A stretch of DNA of 64,000 nucleotides from Thozetella sp. PMI_491 (Eukaryota; Ascomycota; Sordariomycetes; Chaetosphaeriales; Chaetosphaeriaceae). Both the position numbers and the translations under genes were made by a program. The stretch lies in assembly GCA_021432635.1 (NCBI GenBank), contig MU270091.1:186001-250000 (forward strand). The letters are read 5' to 3'. Shown one piece after another: positions 44,530 to 59,500 of this stretch. The stretch's first letter is position 1; every line of letters begins with the position of its first letter. Below the pieces are notes generated by a model that saw nothing but the letters and a program-made list of their open reading frames with translations, was not told the origin of the DNA and searched no databases.

Positions 44530-47500
44530 TCACGAAAAGGCCAGGCCCCTTGCCTTCAAACCAGAAAACACACTAGCACAGGTCAAATGCCTGTCACGAC
44601 CTTCTAACATCATGTCTATCACCGCTTCGATACACGCAGTAGCCATCGCGGCGTGGCGCTCCTGCACCTCGGAATCCCACCATGAAAGAGTCACATGAAG
44701 TCCCTCTTCCAGCTCCGACAAGGCGACGACAACATCATATGGCATGGGATCACGGATGCTGATCGGCTTGAAGCCCAAGCCGGCGTTCTGTGGCCCCTCT
44801 GTGTCGCCGTCACGGCCCTTGTCGTGGGCCGAAACGTCAAACTTGCGGAAGTTTATTAGAGTGTTAAAGAGCTCCCCAGGCGGCGGAAGGCCAAGTGCTT
44901 TGCAGGCCTCGGATGGTGCGACGTGCTGGTGGGGCAGACCTTCGAGCACCTGCTCTTGCACCCGGCTTAGAAGATCCGCGATTGTCATGGCTGCCACCCC
45001 CTTGGCGGCCCCTCCATATGTAGCGAGCGGTAGAACTGGTCGGCTCATCACTGTGTCGACGAGGAAGCCTACCATTTCGTTGGGGCGAAGATTCCGGGTG
45101 GACGGGACGGTATGGCGGGCGTTGGCTAGGTAGCCAAAGAGAGGCGTCGAGTCGCGCGCTTGGCCGCCCGTGGCATACTGGAGCACGAGAGCCCATGCGG
45201 CGTAAGCCAGGGATGGCATTGTTACTTCGTATGCTGCACAGAGAGCGCGAAGTTCGGCGCCGCGTCCTAGCTGCTTCTCGATGGAGCGGAGGCCGGAACG
45301 GGATGGAAGCGCAATGGAGGAGGTCCCTCGGCGGTTAGGAAACAGGCACGGCTTGGCTGTCCCGAGAGTACGGCGATAGTGCGCATAGCCCGCGGAATTG
45401 TCGAGCGCTTCGACGTGGTTGACGTAGAGACTCATTCCCGGCGCTGAGCCATGAGGGAGTTGGCCGGCATATGCACGCGCGAGGTCAGAAAAGATGATCA
45501 GGGTAGACGGGCCGTCTGTGATAGCGTGGTGGACTGTGGTTGTGCCGTGTGTCAGTATAATGTCTAGCATCTCAGAGAGGGGCATTTAAGCCAGTCGACT
45601 TACTGTCAAACTTGCAAACCAGGCGGCCTCGAGAAGTGCGGCAGATCGTCAGCCTGTGGAGGGGCTGGCGGTAGTCGAACTGGAACGGCTGCTGGTAGGC
45701 TAGAGTCGCCATCAAGTTTTCCTCTTTGCATTCGATGTGAACGACATTGGCTTGTGATTGCGCAAGGAGGATCTGGTGGAACTTGGCCGATGAGGAGTGT
45801 CCCCTAATGAAAGCGGTGCGCAGTGATGGGTGACGGCTGACGACTTGCCGCCATGCAGTCTCTAGATGCCTAGCATCGAGCATCGTAGAGTCTGTTGGGG
45901 GAGTCAACTCGAGAATTTGCTGCACGTGGTAATATTCAGAAGCAGGATCGTCTGCGCTGATTTGTAGGACCTCCTGCTGCGAGGGAGAGCACGGGTATAC
46001 GGCCTCGATCTCAGTTAGATCGGAGTAGCCCATCCTCCCTAGGTCGAAAGCAACTGCCGCTGGAATAGACCGCTGGTCCTTGCGTGATGAACCGGTTGGC
46101 TTTGAGCAGTCGCTTCCGTAGTCGGTCATGGACTCTTCGGTGACGCTGCTCGGGGTAGAAGCGCCAGAAGAGGAACTGCTGAAGTAGTTGGTCTTGCCCG
46201 TGCTGTTCGAGGACGTGAATGGCTGGCTGCCGGCCTCGAAAGTCTTCTCTTCGCCCGTTTTTTCGGATTCGATAAGAGCTGCTTGTCTGGAGATCGTCTT
46301 CGCAGTCAATATATCGGCGACGGATATTGAGATGTCCTTTTCCTCGGCGGCAGCGGATAGTCGCATGGACAAGACCGAGTCGCCTCCCAGTCGGAAGAAG
46401 CTGTCATCCATGCCAATTGTTTCTTCTTCCAAGTCGAGAACCTCTGCCCAGATAGAACGCAGCGTGGTCTTCAGATCGGAGGTGGGCTCGTCATTCTCGT
46501 CGCTAGTCAGTGTGTATACTCGGAGTTGTGCGCCACTCAACTTCGAGACGATCCGGCTCAGCTCGCCCCTGTCGGTCTTCCCGGAAGCCGTCGTTGGCAA
46601 GCAGGATAGTGGCACATAAGCCGAAGGCACCATATGAGAAGGCAGGTCATTGAAAAGATTACTCCGGAGGTCTCGGAGGTGCGCACGCATGTGGTGGTCC
46701 ATCTCGCACACAACCGGCCGGCCGGTGCCGACCACGAAGTCCACTGCCAGAAAAGCAACAAGTATGGCTTCAGATTCTTGGCCAGGGACATACACAGCGT
46801 TCACAGCTGCGTGCTTAATGATGGGCCCAGCGTGGAGCTGCACCTGGTGCTCGATCTCGCCCAGGTCAATGCGCTGGCCAAGGACCTCCACTTGTGCATC
46901 TTTGCGTCCAAGATAGTCGAGTGTTCCGTCCGAGGCGTAGCGGACCAGATCCCCGGTCTTGAAGAATCTCCGGGGGATGCGTGACTTGTCGTTGATTTTG
47001 GCCCATGTCGGATCCCAGATGAAAGAGTCATTGGTCTCGTCTCGATTATTGAGGTAGCCACGGGCTAGGAGGGGACCTTCAATTAGAAGATCTCCTACAC
47101 AGCCGATGGGGAGAAGGCGGTTAGGATCGGCTGCGTCGACCACCCACATCATGCTTGCGAGCCCATAGCCCAGGTTGGAAGCCCTGTGGCCGGTGCCACC
47201 CACGTCAGACTTCCAAGCAGCGATTGACGTTTCAGAAGAGCCATAGGCGTTGTAAAGATCGATTGCGTTCTTCCAAGTGTCGCTCACAACGGTGGGGATG
47301 ACTTCGTCGACCAGCACCAACGTCTTCAGTGTGGGAATGTCGGTGGGGTGTAGGCGGTTGGCGATGGTTGGCGTGAGACAAGCCCAGTTGGCTCGTGTCT
47401 TCTTGATGGCACCCGCGAGGTTATGGAGACGGTCGTGCTCTGAAGGAATGCATACACAGCCGCCACGCTGCAGGGTGGTAAGCACCTCGACGATAGCTAT

Positions 47501-50500
47501 GTTGCTTGCGAGCGACGAGAAATGCAAAACTCGGGTGGACTGTCCGATGCCAAAAGCGGAGCCATGGGCTCGCGCACCCGTGCAGATGGTGCCATGCTCT
47601 AGGACAGTGCCTCGCAGCCGCTCGGTGTTACGGGAAGTGTAGATAACAAAGGCTGTGTTTCCCGAATAGACTGGCGTATCGGGGGCGTAAGTGTGCTTAA
47701 CCACCTGGTCGCTCTCGAAGAAAGCCTGATCGACAGTGATGACTGTCTCACAGAGCCCTTGGAATAACTTGCTAGGTTGGGGTCCGGCAAGAACCACGTT
47801 TGCTTGGCAGTCGCCCAGAATCCTACGAAGCTGGTCAAGAGGGTGGGAGGGATCGAGCGCAACACATGCGGCGCCGGCCTTCATCACGGCTAGCACGGCG
47901 ATCACAGCCCACAGTGATTTGTCGAAGCAGCAAGGGACAATCTCCTCAGGCTCAATGCCCATACTAATCAAGTGATGTGCCAGGACGTTGGATATTTCAT
48001 CAAGCTGGTCGTACGTCAGCTGTCCATCCCAAGCTTCGACGGCCGGCGCGCGGGGCCGTAGAGCCACCTGCTGCTGGATGACATGATGCACACAGGCGTC
48101 AAAGTAGTCAGGCTGGTGCTTATTCCATGATGCAATTTCGAAGCGATCTTGCACGCTGATCCAGTCCAGGCCTTCCAGTGTCTGTGCCTTGGACTCGGAG
48201 TTGAGTTGGCGCAGTAGATGTTCGAAAAGACCGACGATGCGCTGCATCTGCTGAGAATCAATGACGCTCTGGTCGTAGTCTACAGAGACCATGACCCCTG
48301 TCCCGCTTGGTGCACACTCGAGGATCAGGGGGTATGTGTGGAAGTTGTCTGCCTCGCGCGTCTTGACCTGCTCCAAGTCGAACCCGGGTCCTCCAGACCC
48401 CTCATCGTTGGCGGGGTGAATCACGAGGAGGTTCTTGAAGTTGCAGGCAGTATCAGCATCAGGGCTTACTCTCTTGATGTTCTGAAGCCCTGTGTTCTCA
48501 TACGGCATCATGGCGCTGCTTTGTTCCTGGATGTCCTCGAGGAATTGATGGATCGAGGTGCTGGGGTTGATCGCGACCCGGACGGGGATTGTCGTGATGG
48601 TCGGACCGGCAATCTGCGCGATTCCCGGGACTGGTGCACTCCGCCCTGAGAGCGTGACGCCGAACACAACGTCGGCACTATTCGAGTACCTAGAGACCAG
48701 CATGGCCCAGGCACCACGGACAAGACTTGGCATGGTGAACTGAGATGCCTGTTTCCGAGAGAGTTTGACAAATTTAGTTATTTTGCCATCCCTCCTTGTA
48801 GTTGGGGAAATGGGAACTGTAGGGAAGTCGGTTGGGCGGCTTCCTGCAAGCTGTGTTTGCCAATACTTGGTCATCTCGGCGGGGCTCGTTGCGTTTAGGT
48901 GGCGAATATAACAGTTAAAAGGCGTCAGCGTTGGGACATCACGTCCCTGGTAGAGGTTCCAGGCCCTGTCTAGCATCATCGGGGCGGACCAGCCATCGTA
49001 GATGGCATGGTGGAGGGTCCACACGAAGTATCTGCGATGATACTGTGCGATGTGCTTTTCCTCGATGATGGCAAACCGAGCTAGCGGCGTTCCATAGCTC
49101 ATGAGCTCCTGAGAGTCTTGGCGCAAATATTCGTCGAGGGAGGCCGCCGCGAACCAGGCGATGGGCTCCTTAACGACCACCTGGAGGGATCCGGAAGTTC
49201 CACCAGGGACGATCCTAGTCCGGAGGGTTTCGACGCTGTCGGCCGTAGCTTGCCAGGCCGCTTTGAACTTGGTAACGTCGACAGCCTCGGGCAGAACGAA
49301 TGCTTGTTGCTGGATATATGCACCCTTCTGCTTTGCGGTCAGGGCAACCATCCCTTCCTGGAGGGGGGTCGTCGGGTAGATGTCCTGGATCCCGTGCATC
49401 GGGATGTTGAGCGAGGAAGTTACTTGCTGGAGAAGAATCTTCTTGTCTATCTCCGGCCCAAGTAGAGAGAAGGGCGGCGGAACCAAATTCGCAGCCCTGA
49501 TTGTCTCCTCCGTCCTGGCGAGCAACTTGGCTAGGCTGCCTAGAACCGGAGTGCTGAAGATATCCGCGACGTTGATAGTCATGCCAAGTGATTGGGCCGA
49601 AGATGCTAGCTCCATTGCCTTCAGAGAATCCCCGCCGGCTCGGAAGAAGTGCTCTTCGACACCTAGAGATTCCGCTGGCACAGAAAGGATCTTTGCCCAT
49701 AGTTCCAACATTGCCACCTCGGCATCGGTCGATGGCGGTGTTTTCGTAGTTTTAGCAGCTAGGGCGTACATTGCCAGCTGATCCTCATCAAATTTTGCAC
49801 CTAGTGACTTGAGCATCTTGCGATCAAGCTTCCCAGAGCGGTTCAGGGGCAACTCCCGAACGGGCACGATGATAGATGGGATCATGTAGGCAGGTAGCGA
49901 CTTGGTGAGTGACGAGAGTACGTGCCCCAGGTCGCTCTGGAGATCCAAAGTCATGCTCAGAGCGAGCTCCTGGTCCTGTTCGGTATTGCTGTTGGATTGA
50001 TGGGGCACGCAGATGAAGGCTGCCAGCATCTTAGTGCCCATCTGAGTCGCAATAAGCTCCACAGCGAGGTCGGTAGCGGCCGGCATGGCTTTCTTGAAGT
50101 TGTGCTCTATCTCTCCAAGCTCAAGTCGCTGCCCACGAAGCTTGACCTGGGAGTCTTTGCGGCCCAGGAAAGTCATAGTGCCATCGACGTTGTACTTGAC
50201 GAGATCGCCAGTGCGATAATATCTCTTGCAGGCTTCGATTTCAGCGGCCCAAGCTGGGCTTTCAACAAATGTCTCGGCTGTCTTCTGCTCATTCTTGAGG
50301 TAGTGCCTAGCAAGCATGTGACCTTCAACCAGAAGCTCGCCAACACAGCCCACGGGAACCAGGCGGTGGTAGTTGTCCTTGTCGACGATCCAGTTCCGTC
50401 CACCCACCGCCTGCCCGATGTTGGCGGGGTCCGTCTGCGGCGTCATTAAGTTGGCAGCTACACAGACGGCGCACTCGCTAGGTCCATAGCCGTTGACGAG

Positions 50501-53500
50501 CTCGATGTGCGACCAGTCGACTAAGTCATCCTTGGACATGGCCTCTCCGGCAAGTACCAGGGTGCGGAGGCTGGGCACCATCTCAGGCGGGATGATTCTG
50601 GCGAGAGAAGGTGTGATAATGGCCTGGTTAACGTGGAAGCGATCGATGAAGCCCACGATGTCGTTGGACCGGTCGTCCTCGCTCGGGATACATACGCAAC
50701 CACCGACGATCAGGGTGGTCATGATTTCCACTAGCGATGCATCAAAACTGAAGGTGGCAAACTGCAGTACGCGAGAGTTTGGCCGAATGCACAGTGCTTT
50801 GCTGTGGTCGAGGGCGCTGGTGCAGAATGCTGAGTGCTCGAGAACGCTACCCTTCGGTCGTCCCGTCGTACCCGAGGTGAAGATGACATATGCTGCATTT
50901 GATGGGGTAACGGCCGACCTTGGGCACGAGAATGTGCGACGCGACGATGCCTTGAAGGTGTGGGCGTTGAGTCGGAGCCCCTTGGGTCCGAGAGCCTCGC
51001 ACATCTTAGCCTGCTCGTCCGAGGAAATTAGGTATTCAGCCTCGATGTCTCCGATGATGCCCTGGAGGCGGTCGACCGGGTGCGAGGGATCGAGGAGCAC
51101 GAAGGCAGCACCTGCCTTCAGGATGCCAAAGATGGCTACGACAGCCCATAGGCTCTTCTCGAAGCAAATCGGGATGTAAGTCTCAGGACGAACACTGTAT
51201 CGCGAAATGAGATGCTCCGCAAGCTGGGAGGAGAGGTTGTCCAGGTCGCGGTAGGTGAGATTCCCGTTCCACGCGGCGACAGCTGGCGAGTTGGGCTGGC
51301 GTATGGCTTGTTTGCGAAAGAGTTCATGGATGCAAGATTCTTCCTTGCGGGGCAGATCGCTGTTCCAACTGAGAATTTGTTGACGATCGAGAGAGCTGGA
51401 GGCGTCGATATCGCCAACTTTTGTCTCAGCCGTTGCCTCGTTGAGCTGGCGGGCGACATGCTCGAGTTGGTGGAGAATTCGATTCATCTGGCCTGGTAGG
51501 AGGATCCGCGGATCGTAGAGTGCTTCCAGGGTGACTTCTTCCTTGCCAAGGCGGCACTCCACTGTGAGAGGGAAGTCGTGGAACTCCAAGTTCTGGCGGG
51601 ATACGGGCTTCATTCCCAACATGCAGTCCATGCCGCCGCTGCGCTCGGGCTGCACCACCAGGAGGTTCTTGAACTTGCACGCTTCCCGGTTGTCTTCTCC
51701 GAGTTTCTGGATGTGTTGCAGTCCGAGATACTCGTGGGGAATCATGGAAGTGGATTGCGCCGTGAGCCTTGCAAGATATTCTGCCACCGTCTCGTTAGGA
51801 GCAATGTAAATGCGTGCTGGCACCGTAGCCATAGTAGGACCAACGATGGATGTGACGCCAGATACTGGGACGTTTCGGCCGGCTAGGGTAAGACCAAACA
51901 CGACCTCGTCTGAGTCAGTGTACTTGGAAAGGAGGAAAGCCCAAGCAGCGCGCAGCAAAGTCGATGTGGTGATGTCGGAGTCGGCGGGCCTTTCTAGTTG
52001 GATCTTGTACTCAAGTCGAGTGTCGGCGCGGGCCACCTGGGACTGTTCGGAAAGCTGCGGAAACTGGGGGCTCGCAAACCCGGCAAGCTCGCGCCTCCAG
52101 TACTCCTCGGACTCGGTAGTGGATATACTGGCAAGATAGGCGATATAGTGGTTGAATGGTGTTGTCCCCAACAGCGGCCGCCCCTCGTAGGCGCGCATAA
52201 CTTGATCCCACACCATGGGCATGCTCCATCCGTCGTATAGGGCATGATGGACAGACCAGAAGAAGTACTTGTCGGAGGTCTTCCTGTCATTTAGAATTGC
52301 ATACCTTGCAAGAGGCTTGCCGTACTCAGTAGGCAAGGTAGCATCCCGGTGGAGGTATTGCTCGCGCGTCTGGCTGTTGGTGTCCTCCCATTTGAGGCCA
52401 CTGGAAAGAACAACCTGAAGATGCCCGTAGTTCTTGGTCTTGATGATGCGGGTTCGGAGAATCGGCAAGGACTGTACTGTGTGCTCCCAGGCCGTTCTAA
52501 ATCTCGCCACATCAAGAGACCGCGGCAGCAAGAACTGGTTGTCGCGCGACATATAAGAGCCCGGCTGGCGGATAGAAGACACAACCAGCCCCTCTTGTAA
52601 GGGGGTGCATGGATAGATATCTTCCACCTCGTTCTGCGAAACGCCGGACAGCGACTCTACCTCTCGCAGTAGCTCAGTCTTTCCAATACCGGAACCCAGT
52701 AGGCTGAATGGCGGGACAGACACTGCTTCTGCAGGCCCCTCTGTGCCAACGACTGTGGCAGCCCTGGCCATGTCATGGAGTACAGGAGCCCGGAAGATGT
52801 CTGCAACTGCCAATGACACGCCGACGTCGTCGGCTGCCGCCACGAGCTGCATGGCTGCAACTGAGTCGCCTCCAAGCCCAAAGAAATTATCGTCGGCGCC
52901 GATGAGATCAGGACTCATGTTCAATACTTCGGCCCAAAGGTCTCGGAGGGTGCTTTCAGTGGGCGACTGTAGCTCTGCCTTGTGCTTGAGTTCTTGTAAC
53001 GAGTAGTCCGCATGACGCGATTCAGGAATTGCCTGGGCAAGTTGGCAGAGGCGTACACGGTCTATGGTTCCTGTTTTGTCGGTAGGGGCTCGAGAGATTG
53101 GGAGGAACATGGACGGTACCATGTGGGACGGTAGAGCGTGGGTGAGTCGGGGTTCCGCATCGGCAATCAACACTCGGAAACTGTCGGTCATATCCAAGAC
53201 GCGGTTGTCCGCATTATTTCTTGCCCCTGAGACGGATTCAACGACAAAGACTGCCAGAACCTTGTTGTTCGAGGACGGTGAAAGCTGAATTGGCTCGACA
53301 ATGACGGCTGCCACGGAAGGGAGCGTCTCTTGGATGCAGGCTTCGACTTCGTTGACGGCGATGTGCTGGCCACGTAGCTTCACCATGGAGTCTTTTCTCC
53401 CGACATAACTAAGAGTACCATCTGTGTTCAACCGTACAAGGTCGCCGGTTTTGAATAGCCGTTGAACACTTGTACCAGCAGAGACCTCCCAAGGTCGGCG

Positions 53501-56500
53501 GTCGAGGAAGGCGTTAGAAGTCTCCCGAGGGTCATTGAGGTAGCCCCGAGCCAGACCGGGGCCTTCAAGAAGCAACTCTCCCATAGCCCCGATCGGCACA
53601 AGCTTGTTGTGGTTATCTGATTCCACAACCCAGGTCAAAGCGCCTAACCCAGCACCGATATTTGCAGCAGATTGCGCCCCACGATGGGCGCGGTTGATGC
53701 ACAACAGGCTCGATTCTGCAGGGCCATAGGCGTGTATCAAGCTCCCTGAGTCCTCCCAAGAAGGTACCGTCTCGCCGTCCGAGACAATAACAGCCTTGAG
53801 GCATGACACCTGGTCCGGAGTGATGGCAGAAGCTGTGAATGCAGGTAGGTGCGCCACGTTGACGTTCATCCGATTTATAAAGCCGGCGAGATCACTCTGT
53901 TTCTCCTGTTCGGACGGAACACAGATGCAGGCTCCATGGGTTAGTGAGGTGAATATCTCCCCTAGTGAAGTGTTTGAGCTGTAAGGGGCAAACTGTAGGA
54001 CCCTTGTCCCGCGAGTGATCCCGAACGCCTTGGCTTGATTGGGAAGGCTCGAGGCTAGGGCACGATGCTCTAGCATGACGCCTCGTAGGTTGCTATCCGG
54101 AGTGAAGATGATAAAAGCGAGATTGTGAGGTTGAACAGGGACGGGAGACTTGGCTGCCACTACTTGCAGGGAGAGTTGGTGGAGCTGAAGTTGGTCTGGT
54201 CCAAGAGGCACGAGACGGGCTAGGCCGGCATAGCGATCGGAATATGTAGCCTGCGCAATGACCACACTGATGCGAGACTCGGAAATGATAGCCTTCGCCG
54301 TATCCAGGGGTTGCTTAGGATCGAGAGCTACGCAAGCGCCGCCAGCCTTGAGAATTGCCAGCATCGCTAAGATGGCCCATGGAGAAGGTTCAAAGGCGTA
54401 ACCCACAATCGTTTCGGGACCGACGCCGAGCTCGCCAAGCTGAGAAGCCAAATGTTCCGCAAGGAGATTGAGCTCGAAGTAGGTCCAGCAAATCCCGTCC
54501 GCCGAAACTGCGGGAGAAAACGGCTGAGCAGATACGCGAGCCTCAAAGAGTTCATGGAGACAATCAGAGAGAGTAATAGGCGGCTCAGCGTTCCAAGATT
54601 GTATCTGTGCCATGCTCTGCTCGCTCAAGACGCTCAAATCAGTGGCCAAGGCACTGGGCATGCCAACTATGGCACGTATAGCAGCAGTCAAGCAAGACGC
54701 AATGTTCTCGGCTTGGGCATCTTCAAAGGTGTCAGACCAGTAGGTCAGAGCTGTCTCCAAGCTGCTGTCGGAAGACGCGACACCGATAGAAATGGTATGC
54801 TGGTAACCGGGTTAGTAGATGCTCTTTCGCTTTCGGCATACAAGGGTTTTTTGGGGGGTTTTTTTTTTCTTACCTCAGTTGGGTCATGGCCGCCGAGTGG
54901 CTTGACTGCGAGGCCGCTTTCTTCGAAGCCATCCGCGCCGTCGGAAGACCCGGAGACTGTCTGGAAGGACATAGTCGTATTGAACAAGGGCTTTCCTCCT
55001 GTGTCTAGGCGATGCTGTATCTCAGCCAATGAGCAGGACTGGTGCGGAATGCTGCCAATGTAGTCGGATCGCATTTGCTTGACCAGCTCTAGTGCCGTGC
55101 AATCGGGATCGATGTGCGCATGGCAGACCAACATGTTGACAAAAAGACCCACGGCCTCTTGAATTCCGTCAATTTCGGCATCGCGACCCGCGTTGAGGTA
55201 ACCGAAGCAGACATTGTTGGAGCCGGCGAAACTGCGCAGTACCAAAAGCCAAGCAGCCTGGACAACGTTGGCCGGCGTGACCAGGTTCTTGCGGCAGAAA
55301 GCGCGTAGTGGAGCGAAGCCATCGAAGGTTGTCTCGATTCTGCGCAGCTCTCGTGTAATCCCCTTGGTTTCACACAGCGCCGGGAACAGGCAAGGTTCAG
55401 CGTGATGCAAATATTCGCTCCAGTAGTTCAGCGACTCGGCCGGGGCGGTACGCTGGAGATGGGACACAAAATCGCTGTATCGTGGTCCCGGTGATTGGGT
55501 AATATGACCGTCGTAGAACATACCCAAGTCGCGGATAAGGACATTGAGAGAGAAGGCGTCACAGATGGCGTGCGTAATATCGAGGCGGCAGAATGTCTCG
55601 CCCGAAGCGGCCGTGCAGACCGTGAGTCGATGCGGGCTTCGGCGCATGTAGCCGCGCACTGGAGGTTGGTCTCTCAGGAACCGCACGGTATCTTTGTCAG
55701 ATTTGTCGCTCTTCAGGATTGTCACCTCGGGTGCCAGCTCCTTGAGTACGATCTGGACCACTCCCCCGTTGCGGGACACGCTGTCTGTAAACAGAGTGCG
55801 GAGGACCGGGTGGCGGCGCACAACATCATTCCATGCCCGCTTCAGACGAGCCACATCTATGCCTCTAGCAGTATCAGATGGAATGACTTCGAAGACGGAC
55901 TGTACGGCGTAGACTTCGGGGTCTTGTTCTTGGCTGAGCAGGATCGCATGCTGCATGGGCGTGGTGGGATAAATGTCCTCAACATCGGAGATGTCAGAGA
56001 CACCGATTTCTGGCAGACGCTCTTGTGCAAGAGCCTCGAATTCATTGTCATCGAGATCCATGAGAGTAAAGCTCCGAGATGTTAGACGAGCTTCTGTGTT
56101 GCCAGCGTGGAGGTTCAACGGAAGCTCGGTGGCGAGATCTTGACAGAGCCGAGCCCACTCGTGGATCTGGGTTTTGCGAGCGATGGCGTTGCTGTATATG
56201 AAAGAGACCTGAAAGCAGCCTTGAAGGACAGAAACCGAGATCTCAATCAGAGCCGGTCGCTCTACATCATCTCCGACGTCCGATGCGTACCTCTCATCTC
56301 GAGGCTGGAGGGCGAGCAGAGCGTCTTGAGTCTCGAGCTGCTGGTATTGACCTGTGTAGTTGAAGATAATCTCTACCGGCTCCGTGCTTCGTAGGTTTTT
56401 AGATCCCAGGAATTTGCTGGAGAAGAAGGAGAACCCGTTGTCGGGCACAGCCTGTCGTGAATCGTGAATCTTGCGAATTGCCTCAAGCACATTGTCTCCG

Positions 56501-59500
56501 GCTGTTGCTGGGAGGGGAAGCATGGTGGTGAACCAGCCCACGGTGGACGCCAAGTTGATTCGTTCAGTCCATGGCTCGCGGCCGTGGCTCTCAGTGTAGA
56601 AAGCTGGCGCACTTCTGTCTGTAAAGGTCCTTGAGAACGCAGTAGAGACAACCCCAAGCAGGATGTCCAGCGGCTCTGTCCGCAAGACGTTCACGCAATC
56701 CCCGAGGATCGCCTTTGTGATGCGTTCGTCGAGAGAGAAATTAATTTCCGCAGTGCTTCCGTAGTGGTTTTGAGCACCCTCCATGTTCCAATACACAAGG
56801 TTTGACTCGGGTACGGAGAATGGAAGGGAGTTCGCCAGAGGCAATTCCCTCACATGGTCGGCCTGTAGAGAAAGCCAGGTTTGGAATGGCAAAGGCTCTG
56901 GATCGGAGAGAGATCCTCGCTCCAGAAGCTCTTCCAGGTTTCCCAGTATCTCACGCCACGAAACCAGATCGACGACATGATGGTGAGCCACGAGGAAGAG
57001 GACCTGTCCACTATGAGACATGTGGCACAGGTCGGCGGCAAAGACGGGACCCTGTATCATATTGAGGCTCTCCTGGCTCCTTTCGACGATGCTGAGGAGT
57101 TGGTTGTCCGTGCATGATGAATGCGCCTCGTAGCGGAAAGATCCACGCGCCGTGGCCGCGACCGACTGTGTCCAGGCGCCGTCATGAGATCGATGGAACC
57201 GAGCTCTCAGCATGGAATGGCGCTTGACGACTGTGGCGACTGCCTGCGAGATCTTGGCTGGATCCACGTATCGCGAAAGTCGCAGGAGAAAACTCTGGTT
57301 GAAACGCTTCCCCGCAACCTTGTCGATGAACATTTGCTGAATTGGGGAAAGGGGGAAGGGAGTGCCCACAAGCTCGCGGCTGGGAATAGCTGGCTGTTGC
57401 TGTTGTTGCTGATCGGTAGGCACGGCCAAGCCGGCCAGCTCGCTGATGGACTCGCTTCGCAAAACCTGCTGAGATGTGATGCGAAGTCCCTGGGCGCGGC
57501 AGCGAGCAACGAGCTGCATGGCAGTGATGGAATCGCCGCCGAGGCCCATAAACGATGCATCCGGGCATGCCTTGTCTACCGGAATATTGAGCACCTTCCG
57601 GATAATTTCTTGGAGTAGACTCACGACTGACTCAGTCGTGACCTGTGGGCGCACTGCGACCCCCTTGCTCTGGATCGGCTCTGCACTATGGACCAGTTCA
57701 CTCTGATTGTACAGATGTGACGCCTTGCGATCTTGCCCAAGCGACGGCTGGCTGGTTTGGTGATTGTCGTCCTCCCTAGTTGAAGCCAGCCGCTTTGGCT
57801 TTACAACATTGGCGTGGCCCTCTGTGGTATTGAGAGATATTTCTCCAAGTCGCATTCCAGGATTCTGGCATAGCTGGTCTGCCACACTCGCAAGCTGCGA
57901 GAGGAGTCGACGGATGGCCATCTCGGATAGCACCTTAGGATCATACAAGGCGGTCATTTCAACCCGAGCGCCGTCCTGGACAGAACATTCCACTACTAAC
58001 GCAGAGTCAAGGAAACTGGCGTTGGTATTTTGGGAAGGCTCCAAGCTGAGAGCAGTGCCGGTCGGCGGCCCATGGGATGACGTTTGGATGACCAAGATGT
58101 TCTGGAATTCGCATGCGTCCCTTGCACAGGAGCTCAGCTGCTTCATCTGCCCGAAGCCAGCGTGCGCGAACGGAATCACGTCGGCGGCCATTCGATGAAC
58201 AGTCTGCAAGAACACTTCGGCGGTCTCTCCAGGGTCAATTCTGATGCGTGCGGGCACCGTCGTGATGGTAGGACCAGGGAGCTGGTTAATACCCTCCGCA
58301 GCCGCATTCCGCCCAGACTGTACGTCACCAAATACCACGTCCTGGGTTTCTGATGCTGAAGAGACAACCATAGCCCACGCAGCTTTCAGTACTGTGGGAA
58401 CGGTTGTTCCCGTTGTCGAATCGTGCTGTATTACCCCATGCTGGCTCAGTTGTTTGGAGGCGTGCGGCTGGTAACGAGGAGACGGCAGGCGAGGAAAATC
58501 GACGCGTGTGTACCCATCCAACTGGGCTAGCCAGTATTTTTCGATCTGCTGCGGATCCATAGATCGTAGATAGCGGATGAAGTTGGAGTAGGGAGGGACC
58601 TTCTCGACTTGGTGACCTTCGTACAGCTGGGAAGCCATGTCGAGCAGCATGTTCATCGTCCACCCGTCATAGACGGCATGGTGCAGAGTCCAAACAAACC
58701 AAGATGTCTGACCGTCCTCGACGATGCCAAACCGCGTTAGAATGCGGCAGTGCTCGAAAGGTTCCTGGCGTTCCGATTCCATGTAATCTTCGAGAGAGGT
58801 TCCCGCCTTCCACTCCAGTGTTTTCCCGAATACAACCTGGAACGTCCCGGAATCTTCGACTTCTATGATAGCGGTACGCAGAATAGGAATTTTGGAAACG
58901 ACTTCTTCCCATGCTCTACGGAAGCGTGGCATGTTGATATGATCCGGCAGACGGTACGTCTGTCGGAGCACATATGCCTCCGGGTCGCTGAGAGTGACGC
59001 CAAAGAGGGTCTCTTGCAGTGGGCTGCACGGATAGATGTCCTCAACAGTGGTAGAAGAAAGGTCTCCTCTCGTCCGCGATACCATGTCAAGAATTTCTTC
59101 CTTGGCTTCAGGACTGACGAGCTCAAACGGTTTGACATTGTTGTCAACCTCAACTTCGGCCCGGGGGCTATCGGGTTTCGATTGATTCAGCAAGAGCTTC
59201 GCCGACCTGGCCAGGTCCCCGAGAGTGGTATTGTTGAAGAGGTTGGCAACAGTGATACTGACTCCCGCCTGTTTGGCTTTCAGGACAACTCTCATGGCGG
59301 AAAGGGAGTTCCCTCCGAGTCTGATAAAGCTGTCGTCGGAGCTGATCGATTCAGGTGAGCGCTTCAGCTCCTCGGCCCAGAGAGACCTGAGCTTGGCTTC
59401 CGCTTGGCTTTCGACTGAAACCATTTCTGTTGAAGCGCCGACAGGAGCCTGGAGATCCAAGGAGTAGATACCCGCATCCTCTGGGGAGAGACGCGAAACA

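Noticed and set aside
57622-57642. Near-perfect palindrome CACGACTGA-C-TCAGTCGTG
   Set aside because: Lies in the NRPS coding sequence (VTTESVV) and is most simply a chance codon palindrome.
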